A stretch of 64,000 nucleotides of DNA, from contig CAVTYQ010000008.1 of NCBI GenBank assembly GCA_963739005.1, positions 248,001 to 312,000 of the forward strand, in the 5' to 3' direction. Of the stretch, positions 23,671 to 31,989 are shown one piece after another. The position numbers and the translations under genes were made by a program. Position 1 is the first letter of the stretch, and each line of letters begins with the position of its first letter. The notes below the pieces were generated by a model, which did not search any database, was not told where the DNA came from, and was given only the letters and a program-made list of their open reading frames with translations. The DNA is from DASWJZ01 sp963739005. Lineage in GTDB: Bacteria > Pseudomonadota > Alphaproteobacteria > Rhizobiales > Afifellaceae.

Positions 23671-25290
23671 TCAGAAGAACGCCGATCCCGCCCACGTTCC
23701 CCAGGTATTCACGGCGCTCGCGTATTCGCTGTAGAACCAGATCAGACGCGGATTGGCGGGATCGGCGGCAACGCCGTTATAGTCGCCCCAGCGGTTGCGG
23801 TTGCCGCTGTCCAATCCGACGTAATGCGCGACGCCGGCCTTCAGGAGCGCGCTCGCCTGAAGCGTGCCAGGCGGGTCCGTCGAACGCCGCCCGGTGTAAA
23901 GGATCGAGCCGAAGCTGCTTGAGCCCGACCGGCTGAAGACCATGATCATGTTGCCGTTGTTGTCGGGACATGATGCCGGATAGAAATAGTGGAAGTTCGA
24001 TCGCCCGTAGACGCCCTGCTGCACGACGGTCGGACCAGCAGCGCGTATCTGGCACCAAAGAATCGAGGCGCGGTTCAGGCCCGCCCCCCAATTGTGCGCC
24101 GTGGTGAACGCCGTCCAGATCGAGTCGCCTCTGAAGACCGCGTTGAGTACGCGCACATCGCCAGTGTTGAGCGGCGGCGCGCCGCCGCTCTGCTCGGCGT
24201 TCGGCGGAAGACTGTAGGCCGCGATCGGGACCTGCTGACGCGTAAGCGTCGGCGCCGGCGATGTCGGATTTGCGATCTGCCACAGCGTGAGACTGTTCCC
24301 GCTCGGGAAATTCGTGTTCACCAGGTACTCGACCTGTGGCGCGCCGAAGGTGTGACAAGGCTGAACCGTGAAGGCGAGCGAGTTGTCGGCGTTGCGCATG
24401 CGGACGAAATCGAAGAACGGCGCAGTGCCGCCCGAGTAAGGACCCGCCTTAGGCACCACGCGAACCTTCGCATATTGGAATCCGCCGCCGAACGCGAACT
24501 GGTTGGAGGTGATGTAGAGCGCGGCGTTGTCGAGCCCGAGCGAGGGATAGTCGGCCCAGTTGTTCGTCGCCGTGGACCCGTCCTTCATGGCATCGAGGCT
24601 GTAGTTGCGCCAGGAGCCGAGCGGATCGTCCGTCGCCGAGACCGACAACAGATAACGCGACCTCTTCGGGTTCTGCAGCACGGCGACCGCGAGCAGCACC
24701 CAGCGGCCGGCGTGCTGATCGTAGGCCGCCTTCGGATCGAAGATCGTCATGCCCTGAACGACGTTCGAGAACCATTGGGTCAGCGTGCGCTGCAGCGCCG
24801 GAGCGCCGCCGGTCTTCTTGTAGATGGCGACGGAGGAATTGACCGAAAGCAGGACATGGCTCGGGCCGACCGCCATCGTGCAGTCGGGCGGGAGCCAGCC
24901 GGTCGCCGGGATGCCGCCGAAATAGGTCGATCCGCTCGGCGCCGCCGAGGGGGCGAGTCCGGGTGCAAGCGGAGCCGCGGAGCGCGTGAGCTCTGCCTTC
25001 GGCTGCGCCGAATCGCGGGTCGGCTCGGCGGTGCTCGGCCTGAGCTTCGCGCGCGGCGCTCCAGCTTTCAGCGCCTCGAACTCTTCATTCGGGATGGGAT
25101 AGCGGCTCGTATAGGGCCGTGGCTCCTTCATCTCCGGAAGGGCGGCGCGCAGCGTCTCGACTTCCGCGGCGTTCCATTCGACGCCGCGCGGGGCGCGGCC
25201 GGTCAGGGCCGCGATTTCCGCCTGTGAAGCATTTCTCTTGGCGGTGCGGCGGGTCGCTTTCTTCGCTTTGGCGCGTTTCTTCGTGGCCAT
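23671..25290 (-). CDS. Large conserved hypothetical, probable beta-propeller-like protein
   Basis: 539 residues starting with a very basic stretch (MATKKRAKAKKATRRTAKR), then a Pro-rich linker containing PIPNEEFEALK (about 64-74), then a long beta-rich domain (about 120-539) with repeated aromatic/Gly blocks such as GRWVLLAVAVLQ, NNWADYPSLGLDN and NRWGDYNGVAADPANP, the last two resembling blades of a beta-propeller. No signal peptide is seen. GGGAGG precedes the ATG. It follows a small gene sharing the PxPxExxExLK motif by 18 bp, so the two are an operon. Function unknown. Confidence 0.72.
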   Translation of the reverse strand: MATKKRAKAKKATRRTAKRNASQAEIAALTGRAPRGVEWNAAEVETLRAALPEMKEPRPYTSRYPIPNEEFEALKAGAPRAKLRPSTAEPTRDSAQPKAELTRSAAPLAPGLAPSAAPSGSTYFGGIPATGWLPPDCTMAVGPSHVLLSVNSSVAIYKKTGGAPALQRTLTQWFSNVVQGMTIFDPKAAYDQHAGRWVLLAVAVLQNPKRSRYLLSVSATDDPLGSWRNYSLDAMKDGSTATNNWADYPSLGLDNAALYITSNQFAFGGGFQYAKVRVVPKAGPYSGGTAPFFDFVRMRNADNSLAFTVQPCHTFGAPQVEYLVNTNFPSGNSLTLWQIANPTSPAPTLTRQQVPIAAYSLPPNAEQSGGAPPLNTGDVRVLNAVFRGDSIWTAFTTAHNWGAGLNRASILWCQIRAAGPTVVQQGVYGRSNFHYFYPASCPDNNGNMIMVFSRSGSSSFGSILYTGRRSTDPPGTLQASALLKAGVAHYVGLDSGNRNRWGDYNGVAADPANPRLIWFYSEYASAVNTWGTWAGSAFF

Positions 25291-25308
25291 GCCTGCCTCC
25301 CTGTTACG

Positions 25309-25569
25309 CTACTCCTCCTCCGACGTGTCCTCCTGTGCGTGTCTCGACACGCGCGCGCGTCGGGTCGTTGCCGTTCGCTTCAGCTCTTCGTATTGCTCGG
25401 CCGGCATCGGGACGCCGGGCGCCGGAGCGCGGACGGGATCGAACGAGCGCGTCTTCTCTTCCTGCGGGAGCGCTCGCGGCTCGAATGCCTTTCCGGCAAC
25501 GGCGCGGCCGCCCGCACCGCGATGCGGTGCAGCGCCGGCCGGAGAATTCCGCCTTTTCCCCGATTTCAT
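25309..25569 (-). CDS. Small basic hypothetical protein sharing a motif with the downstream gene
   Basis: 86 residues, Arg/Ala-rich, low complexity, with a C-terminal half DPVRAPAPGVPMPAEQYEELK that resembles the PIPNEEFEALK motif of the next gene. Start ATG 25569 has GAGG 6 bp upstream; ATG 25581 is possible. The gene ends 18 bp before the beta-propeller-like gene. No known domain is evident. Confidence 0.5.
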   Translation of the reverse strand: MKSGKRRNSPAGAAPHRGAGGRAVAGKAFEPRALPQEEKTRSFDPVRAPAPGVPMPAEQYEELKRTATTRRARVSRHAQEDTSEEE

Positions 25570-25765
25570 CGCAAACCTCATGGTCACGTTGCCGAAGCCC
25601 TTATGTGTTGCTTCGCCTCGGCTTTCGGAACCGCCTCTGAAGAAGCGCGCAATTTCCTTGGCGAATCCGCCGAGGAAACCAAGCGCGCGGCATTTTCCGA
25701 AATGACCTCCGCTCAACTAAAACATGAAACGGAGGACAACTTCAAGCGTCAGAGATTCTCCCGCG

Positions 25766-26998
25766 TCAGGCGGAGACGGCGCGAAGCGTCGGGGCACTGG
25801 CGGCGTCAAGCGCCTGCGTCAAATCCTCGGCAAGGTCGAGCGGGTCTTCGAGGCCAACCGAGAGGCGGACGAGGCCCCCGCCGATCCCGAGCGCCGCCCG
25901 CTCCTCCTCCTTCAGCCGCTGATGCGTCGTCGTCGCCGGGTGCGTGACGAGGCTCTTGGCGTCACCGAGATTGTTGGAGATCTTCACGACCTCCAGCGCG
26001 CGCAGCATGTCGAAGGCGCCGCGCTTTCCGCCCTTCACGTCAAAGGCGATCATGGTGCCGCCGGAGGTCATCTGCTGCTTGGCGAGCGCGCGCTGCGGAT
26101 GGCTGGCGTGCCAGGGATAGTAGATGCGCTCGACCGCCGGATGCTCGGCGAGAATGTCGGCGAGCTTCGCCGCCGATTCCGCCTGCCGGTTCACCCTGAT
26201 CTCCAGCGTCTCGAGCGCCTTCAGAAGCACCCACGCATTGAAGGGGCTGAGCGAGGGGCCGGTGTGCTTCAGATACGGAAAGAGCTTTTGCTCGATCCAC
26301 TCCTCGTCGGACAAAACGACGCCGCCGAGGCAGCGCCCCTGCCCGTCGATGTGCTTCGTCGCCGAATAGACGACGGTGTGCGCGCCGAGCGCCAACGGAC
26401 GCTGGAAGAGCGGCGTCGAAAAGACGTTGTCGACGATGAGCCGCGCGCCGGCCTCGCGGGCGATCTTGGCGACGGCGGCGATGTCGATCAATTCCAGCGT
26501 CGGGTTCGACGGGCTCTCCAGGAAAAACGCCTTGGTCTCCGGCCTGACCGCCTTCTTCCACGCATCGGGATCGCGCCCGTCGATCAGTGTCGAGGAAATG
26601 CCGAGACGCGGCAGGATGTTGCCGATCACGTAGTCGCAGGAGCCGAAGAGCGCGCGCGAGGACAGCACGTGGTCGCCGGCCTTCAAGTCGCAAAGCAGCG
26701 CCGCGCTGACGGCGGCCATGCCGCTGGCGACGGCGAGCGCGGCCTCCGCGCCTTCGAGCAGGCACATGCGCTCCTCGAACATGGCGACGGTCGGGTTGGC
26801 GTAGCGCGAATAGACGAAGCCCGGATCGTCGCCCTTGAAGCGCGCCTCGGCCGCCTCGGCGTCGGGATAGACGAAGCCCTGGGTCAGGAACATCGCCTCG
26901 GAGGTCTCGGCGAATTGCGAGCGCATGGCGCCGCCGTGCACGAGCTCGGTCGCGGGGCGGTAGCGCTTATCTCTACGGTCTTTCGACTTCGACGCCAT
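25766..26998 (-). CDS. metZ: O-succinylhomoserine sulfhydrylase
   Basis: 410-residue PLP enzyme of the Cys/Met metabolism family. The Schiff-base Lys is in VYSATKHIDGQGR (about residue 220), with LIVDNVFSTPLFQ before it and ESPSNPTLELIDI upstream. The ATG at 26998 has GGAGG 5 bp upstream. It makes homocysteine from O-succinylhomoserine and sulfide in methionine synthesis. Its leader carries a SAM-II riboswitch, so it is likely shut off by S-adenosylmethionine. Divergent from dcd. Confidence 0.94.
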   Translation of the reverse strand: MASKSKDRRDKRYRPATELVHGGAMRSQFAETSEAMFLTQGFVYPDAEAAEARFKGDDPGFVYSRYANPTVAMFEERMCLLEGAEAALAVASGMAAVSAALLCDLKAGDHVLSSRALFGSCDYVIGNILPRLGISSTLIDGRDPDAWKKAVRPETKAFFLESPSNPTLELIDIAAVAKIAREAGARLIVDNVFSTPLFQRPLALGAHTVVYSATKHIDGQGRCLGGVVLSDEEWIEQKLFPYLKHTGPSLSPFNAWVLLKALETLEIRVNRQAESAAKLADILAEHPAVERIYYPWHASHPQRALAKQQMTSGGTMIAFDVKGGKRGAFDMLRALEVVKISNNLGDAKSLVTHPATTTHQRLKEEERAALGIGGGLVRLSVGLEDPLDLAEDLTQALDAASAPTLRAVSA

Positions 26999-27063
26999 GG
27001 AAACCTCCAACAAAAAACCCGGCCGCGCTTCCCTTGAAAGCACAAAACCGGGGGTTTCCACCT
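26999..27063 (-). promoter_or_regulatory. metZ leader: possible expression platform with alternative hairpins
   Basis: Between the aptamer and metZ two overlapping pairings are possible on the transcript. One joins AACCCCCGG to CCGGGTT and runs into a T-tract (a candidate intrinsic terminator, 27012-27056). The other pairs GGAAACC (27053-27059) with the GGTTTCC lying directly before the ATG (26999-27005), partly covering the GGAGG ribosome-binding site. Which one works is inference. Confidence 0.45.
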
Positions 27064-27124
27064 CCGGCCTTTTAGCAAGTTGATTAACGTGGCTGCAAGC
27101 CGGCCGGCTCAAATTCACCACGGA
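27064..27124 (-). promoter_or_regulatory. SAM-II riboswitch aptamer upstream of metZ
   Basis: The reverse strand reads the SAM-II consensus: CGTGG (27118-27122) pairs with CCACG to make P1, with GGCTTGCAG in the loop and the A-rich GCTAAAAGGCC segment that forms the pseudoknot downstream. Sequence, order and gene context (metZ in an alphaproteobacterium) all fit. It binds S-adenosylmethionine and lowers methionine-pathway expression. Confidence 0.9.
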
Positions 27125-27160
27125 ACAGCCTTGGGTTAGCGCTCCGTGGCCTTGGCGTCA

Positions 27161-28297
27161 ATGCCGGCGTCCGATAGGGCTCTTCGGTACATGCGGGGCG
27201 AAGCGCAGCAAGGCATCCTTCCGGACGCGGCGATCAGGCAATTGATCGCCGACGGCGCGATCGCGCTCGCCCAGCCGCCGGCGGACACCCAGGTGCAGCC
27301 GGCGAGCCTCGACCTCCGCCTCGGCCCGAAGGCAACGCGCGTGCGCGCGAGCTTCCTCCCCGGCCCGGACTTTTCCGTCGCGGCGAAGCTTGGCCAGCTC
27401 GGACTGCACGAATTCGACCTCGCGAACGGCGCGGTGCTGGAGACGGGCTGCGTCTATATCGTGCCGCTGCTCGAAGCCCTCGACCTTCCCGCCGACATCG
27501 CAGCGAGCGCCAACCCGAAGAGCTCGACCGGCCGGCTCGACGTCTTCACCCGCGTCATCACCGACGAAGCGCGCGCTTTCGACAAGATGCCGGAGGGCTA
27601 TTCGGGGCCGCTCTATCTCGAAGTCAGCCCGCGCACCTTTCCGATCCTCGTCCGCACCGGCTCGCGGCTTTCGCAGATTCGCTTCCGCCGCGGCAACGCG
27701 CTCCTCGATGACGCGGCGCTTACCAAGCTCCACGCGGAGGAAGTGCTCGCAACCGGCGCACCGCGTTTCGTCGACGGACTGGCGCTCTCGATCGACCTCG
27801 AAGGTGACGCATCAGGCCATCGTGGGGGCCTCGTCGGCTATCGCGCCAAGCGCTATACCGGCGTCATCGATGTCGACCGCGTCGGCGCCTACGATGTCGC
27901 CGAATTCTGGGAGCCGATCCGCCGCGGCGAGCGCGCGGAGATCGTGCTCGACCCGGCGCAGTTCTATATCCTCGTCTCCGCCGAGGCGGTGCACGTGCCG
28001 GCACTCTATGCCGCCGAGATGGTGCCATTCGATCCGCTGGTCGGCGAGTTCCGCGTGCACTATGCGGGCTTCTTCGATCCCGGCTTCGGGCATGCGCCGG
28101 CGGGCGGACACGGGAGCCGCGCGGTGCTCGAAGTTCGAAGCCACGAGGTGCCCTTCATCCTGGAGCACGGGCAGACGATCGGGCGGCTGGTCTATGAGAA
28201 GATGGCGAGCGCGCCGGAAGCGCTCTACGGCGCCGCGCTCGGCTCAAACTACCAGGCGCAGGGGCTGAAACTTTCCAAGCATTTCCGCGCGCCGTAA
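27161..28297 (+). CDS. dcd: 2'-deoxycytidine 5'-triphosphate deaminase
   Basis: About 378 residues, the long alphaproteobacterial form with two dUTPase-like domains (standard Dcd is near 190). Family features include QPASLDLRLGPKATRVRAS in the first half, the conserved ANPKSSTGRLDVFTRVITD block (about 113-131) and a second-domain counterpart YAGFFDPGFG near 307. The start is uncertain: ATG 27161 is chosen, ATG 27191 and GTG 27146 are alternatives, none with a good ribosome-binding site. It converts dCTP to dUTP for dTTP synthesis. It diverges from metZ. Confidence 0.9.
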   Translation: MPASDRALRYMRGEAQQGILPDAAIRQLIADGAIALAQPPADTQVQPASLDLRLGPKATRVRASFLPGPDFSVAAKLGQLGLHEFDLANGAVLETGCVYIVPLLEALDLPADIAASANPKSSTGRLDVFTRVITDEARAFDKMPEGYSGPLYLEVSPRTFPILVRTGSRLSQIRFRRGNALLDDAALTKLHAEEVLATGAPRFVDGLALSIDLEGDASGHRGGLVGYRAKRYTGVIDVDRVGAYDVAEFWEPIRRGERAEIVLDPAQFYILVSAEAVHVPALYAAEMVPFDPLVGEFRVHYAGFFDPGFGHAPAGGHGSRAVLEVRSHEVPFILEHGQTIGRLVYEKMASAPEALYGAALGSNYQAQGLKLSKHFRAP

Positions 28298-28308
28298 GTG
28301 CGTCGTCC

Positions 28309-28349
28309 CGAACGAAAGACGCGCCGACAAAGCGGCGCGCCTTCGTTCG
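28309..28349. terminator. Bidirectional hairpin between dcd and the convergent gene
   Basis: CGAACGAA and a GC-rich stem reading CGCGCCG pair with CGGCGCG and TTCGTTCG around the loop acaaa, giving a near-perfect stem of about 17 bp with one or two mismatches. It sits in the 64-bp gap between two converging genes and has no long T-tract, so it could serve both directions. Confidence 0.7.
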
Positions 28350-28361
28350 ATTCAGGACGTC

Positions 28362-28961
28362 TCAGGCCGAGCGGTTGGCGGGATCGATGGGGAGCGTGTT
28401 CAGCGCGGAGCCGACGTGCTGGAAGACGTAGAGCTCGGCCTTGGCGGAGGCGTTGCAGAGCCAGTAGGACTCGTCGTTCGCCTTCAGCCACACGATGTAG
28501 TCGCCGGTTCCGTCTTCAACCGTCCTCACGATCGCCGTCGCACCGACCTTACGGCCGCCGGCCGCGCAAAGTCGTTCGGCGGCTTCTGCGCCGGCATTGC
28601 GGGAGGGCGTGTGCGCCACGGACATCAGAGCAAGCGCCTGTTCGCCCTTGCCGTGCAGGAGGTCGCCTCGGATCATGGAATTGGCGAAGACATTCCCCTC
28701 AGAGCTCGCATTGCAGAGCCAGAGGTCATTGTCCTTGTCGCGCACCCAGACGATCCAGTCGCCGAGGCCGTCGCCGGCGACCTGTGTGACCTGGCCGGGC
28801 CGGTATTCGTTGAAGGCGAGGCACGCATCGGCAGCGGCCTGCCGGGCCGCGGCTTCCGTCGTCGGCTCCGTCGCGGCGGAGGGCGTGGAGGCGGAGGCGC
28901 CGACCAAAGCCAACAAAGCGGTGGCGGCAATCAGTGCGATCTTCGTCACGGCTCTCTCCAT
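28362..28961 (-). CDS. Secreted protein with two tandem copies of a WIVWV/DYIVWL domain
   Basis: 199 residues with a signal peptide (hydrophobic core about 8-25, cut near ASASTPSA). The mature part has an internal duplication: GDGLGDWIVWVRDKDNDLWL then CNAS in the first copy (about 63-86), and EDGTGDYIVWLKANDESYWL then CNAS in the second (about 148-171). Each copy has a Cys just before it (ACLAF, RLCAAG), so each unit may hold one disulfide. Likely periplasmic; family and role unknown. Confidence 0.65.
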   Translation of the reverse strand: MERAVTKIALIAATALLALVGASASTPSAATEPTTEAAARQAAADACLAFNEYRPGQVTQVAGDGLGDWIVWVRDKDNDLWLCNASSEGNVFANSMIRGDLLHGKGEQALALMSVAHTPSRNAGAEAAERLCAAGGRKVGATAIVRTVEDGTGDYIVWLKANDESYWLCNASAKAELYVFQHVGSALNTLPIDPANRSA

Positions 28962-29147
28962 CTTTGCCGGCCGGCCGCTGCCTATCGAAAGCGACCGGCG
29001 CCAAAACTAACCGGGAAGATGGACTTCCGCCGTTTCGACGTTATTGCGCTCCTCGGGGAATAACGTTTCAGCCGTCCGGCGTTTGTTGCGGAGCATGGCG
29101 GAACATTTCGCGCCGCACCCGTCCGTGCCGGCGTCCCGACCCGCAGC

Positions 29148-31934
29148 TCAAGCCCAGTTCGCCGCACGCGGCAGCGGTCGGCGCGACTGGATCAGCTCCG
29201 CGGCGTGCTCGGCCGGCTCGGGCTTGCCGAAGAGATAGCCCTGTCCCTCGGCGCAGCCGAGAAGGCGGAGCAGCTCCAGCTGCTCGCGCGTCTCGATGCC
29301 CTCCGCGTTCAAGCGAATGTCGAGGCTCCGCGCGAGCGCGGCGACGGCGCTTACGATCGCCGCCGCTTCCTTGCTCAGCGGAATCTCGGAGACGAAGGCG
29401 CGGTCGATCTTGATCTTCGCGATCGGGAAATTGTGGATGTAGTTGAGCGAGGAGTAGCCGGTGCCGAAGTCGTCGAGCGCGAAGCGCACGCCCATGCCGC
29501 GCAGCTCGTCGATCGTCGCGCGGACGCCGTGGTTCTCCTGCAAGAACACCGACTCGGTGATCTCAAGCTCCAGCCGCTCGGCGGAGAGACCGGAACGCGC
29601 GAGCGCCTGCGCGACCGTCCGCACGAGATCGCCGCGGGCAAGCTGGACGGGCGACACGTTGACGGCGAGCTCGATCGAATCCGGCCATGTGGCGGCTGTC
29701 GCGCATGCTTCCTCGAGCACCCATGCGCCAAGCCGCTGGATCAGGCCGGATGCCTCGGCGATCGGAATGAACTCGGCCGGCGAGACGAAGCCGAGCCGCG
29801 GATGACGCCAGCGAAGAAGCGCCTCGAAGCCGGTCAGGCGCTCGTCCGCAAGATCGACCTGCGGCTGATAGTAGAGCTCGAAGTCGCGACGCTCGAACGC
29901 TTCCCAAAGCTCCGATTCAAGGTCCTGCCGCTTGGCGAGGCCGGTCGCCATGCCCGGCTCGAAGCAGGCGAGACTGCTGCCGCCGTTCGCCTTGGCGGCA
30001 TAGAGCGCGGTGTCGGCGCGCTGCAGGACGGCGAGCGGGTTGTCGTCGGAGGTTTCCGCCTCGGCGATACCAAAGGTCATCGCCACGATCTGGCGGCGGC
30101 CGGAGAGATCGTAGGGCTCATCGACATTGGCGATCAGGCTTTCGGCGAGCGCACGCGCCCGCGCGCCGGCATCGCCACCCGAGCAGACGATGGCGAAATC
30201 GTCGGCGCCGAAGCGCGCGACGAGATCGCCGGGCGGCAGCAGCCGGCGCGTGCGCCCGGCGACGGCTTTCAGCGCAAGATCGCCGACGTCGTGGCCAAGC
30301 GTGTCGTTCAGGTGCTTGAAGCGGTCGAGATCGAAACAGATCACCGCGCAAGAGGCGCCGTCCGAGCGCAGGCGGCGAAGCGCGACCTCGAGCGCGTCGA
30401 GGAACTGATTGCGATTGGCGAGCCCGGTCAACGTGTCGAAGCGCGCAAGGTGGGCGATGCGCGCTTCCGCCTCGCGCTCCTCGGTCGCGTCGACGAAGCT
30501 CAGCGTCGCGACAAAGGTATCGGGCAGCGCCTTCCCCGCATGCGTCAGGCTGCCGGCCAGGCGCGAGGGCGTGATCACATATTCGAGCACCGCCGACTGC
30601 CCGCCGCGCCGCCGATAGCGGAATTCCCGCGGTTTCGCCTCGCGCCACTCGCCGCGCTTCGCTGCTTCGATCGCCGCCGCGATCGCGTCACAGAAGTGCG
30701 AGGGCAGGAAGGCAGTGGCGCGGCGGCCGACGAGGGCGGAGTGCGTTTCCAGGATCTTCGCGGCGGCGCGGCTCGCGGCGCGGATGACGCCGCTCTCGTC
30801 CGCCACGATCACGCCGGCGAAATTGTCCTCCACCACGCGGTCGAGGATCGTCTGCGTGTTCTCAGCCCGGTTATGCGCGATCAGGATCAAGACCCGGCGG
30901 AAGTCGATCTCCCGCAGAAGCGTCAGCAAGGCGAAGCCGCAGAGCGTCGCCTGCCACGCGCCGGTCGCCGGGAGAAGCGGCCAGGTGCGCTGGATCGCAA
31001 AGGCGACAGCCTCGACCGTCAGCGACGATAGCGCGAGCAGGCCGAGCAGATAGGTCCAGCGCAGACGGCGGGCGAAAAGAAAGAGAAGCGAGACCGCCAG
31101 GATGCCTGCGATCGAGACGAGATTGCCGGTCTCGGCCAGCGCGCGTCCCTGAGCGATGCTTTCGGCGCTCAACGCCTGCAGAAGCGAGCCGGAGATCGGC
31201 CCGTAGATCGGCACGTTGAAGAAGTCGCGAAGCTCGACGGCGCTTGCCCCGACGATGACCTTCTTTCCGGCGATGCGGTCCTTCTCGACCTCACCGCGCA
31301 GAACGTCGACCACCGAGATGCGGTCGATCCGATCGGCGCGGATGCCGAAATCGATGGCGAAGCTGCGGTCGACCAAACCGGCGCCGCCACCGAGCATCGC
31401 CGCCAAAGACGGCAGCAGCTCGCCGTCGCTTTGATCCGCGAACTTGAGACGCCGCACCTCGCCGTCGGAATCCTCGTCGACGTTCAGACCTGCGATCCAG
31501 GCATGCTTCGCGAGTGCCTCGATCGGGCGGTTATGCACGACGACGGTCTCGCCCGGACTTGACGTGCGCTTCTGATCGAGCGCCGCGAGGATGACGGTGC
31601 CGCCGGCGCGCTCGAGCGCGGCGGCGAACGCGGCGTCGTCCTGCGCATCGGAGCGCGCGCTGAAATCGACGTCGAAGGCGATCTCGGAGGCGCCGAGCGT
31701 GCGAAGATCGTCGACCAGCTCGGCGTGGATGCGGCGCGGCCACGGCCAGTGGCCTTCCGCCATGATGCTCTTCGCGTCGATGTCGACGAGGACGATGTCG
31801 CCGGTCGGCTGTCGCTCCGTCAGCAGGAAGCGGAGATCCTCAAGCGAGCGATCGAGGGGGGCCAGCCATCCGGCGAACATCGCCACCAGGACGACCGGCG
31901 CGACCGCGAGCGTTGCCGGCAAGGAGCGAAGCAT
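29148..31934 (-). CDS. CHASE2-PAS-GGDEF-EAL membrane c-di-GMP protein
   Basis: 928 residues: N-terminal membrane segment, extracytoplasmic CHASE2 domain (about 30-255; LVDIDAKSIMAEGHWPWPR), three further membrane segments (about 265-345), a PAS-like region (about 365-460), GGDEF (about 497-655) and EAL (about 680-920). The GGDEF signature is degenerate (RFGADDF) and the inhibitory-site Arg is replaced (PPGD), whereas the EAL residues look complete (GFEALLRW, LEITESVF, DDFGTGYSS, KIDRAF, AEGIETREQ). It is therefore probably a c-di-GMP phosphodiesterase whose GGDEF is regulatory. It follows a FecR gene by 55 bp in one operon. Confidence 0.9.
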   Translation of the reverse strand: MLRSLPATLAVAPVVLVAMFAGWLAPLDRSLEDLRFLLTERQPTGDIVLVDIDAKSIMAEGHWPWPRRIHAELVDDLRTLGASEIAFDVDFSARSDAQDDAAFAAALERAGGTVILAALDQKRTSSPGETVVVHNRPIEALAKHAWIAGLNVDEDSDGEVRRLKFADQSDGELLPSLAAMLGGGAGLVDRSFAIDFGIRADRIDRISVVDVLRGEVEKDRIAGKKVIVGASAVELRDFFNVPIYGPISGSLLQALSAESIAQGRALAETGNLVSIAGILAVSLLFLFARRLRWTYLLGLLALSSLTVEAVAFAIQRTWPLLPATGAWQATLCGFALLTLLREIDFRRVLILIAHNRAENTQTILDRVVEDNFAGVIVADESGVIRAASRAAAKILETHSALVGRRATAFLPSHFCDAIAAAIEAAKRGEWREAKPREFRYRRRGGQSAVLEYVITPSRLAGSLTHAGKALPDTFVATLSFVDATEEREAEARIAHLARFDTLTGLANRNQFLDALEVALRRLRSDGASCAVICFDLDRFKHLNDTLGHDVGDLALKAVAGRTRRLLPPGDLVARFGADDFAIVCSGGDAGARARALAESLIANVDEPYDLSGRRQIVAMTFGIAEAETSDDNPLAVLQRADTALYAAKANGGSSLACFEPGMATGLAKRQDLESELWEAFERRDFELYYQPQVDLADERLTGFEALLRWRHPRLGFVSPAEFIPIAEASGLIQRLGAWVLEEACATAATWPDSIELAVNVSPVQLARGDLVRTVAQALARSGLSAERLELEITESVFLQENHGVRATIDELRGMGVRFALDDFGTGYSSLNYIHNFPIAKIKIDRAFVSEIPLSKEAAAIVSAVAALARSLDIRLNAEGIETREQLELLRLLGCAEGQGYLFGKPEPAEHAAELIQSRRPLPRAANWA

Positions 31935-31989
31935 ATCTCAAACCCCCCGCCACTCGCGCGCAGATCGGGCCGACCCCGAATGCCGACGT

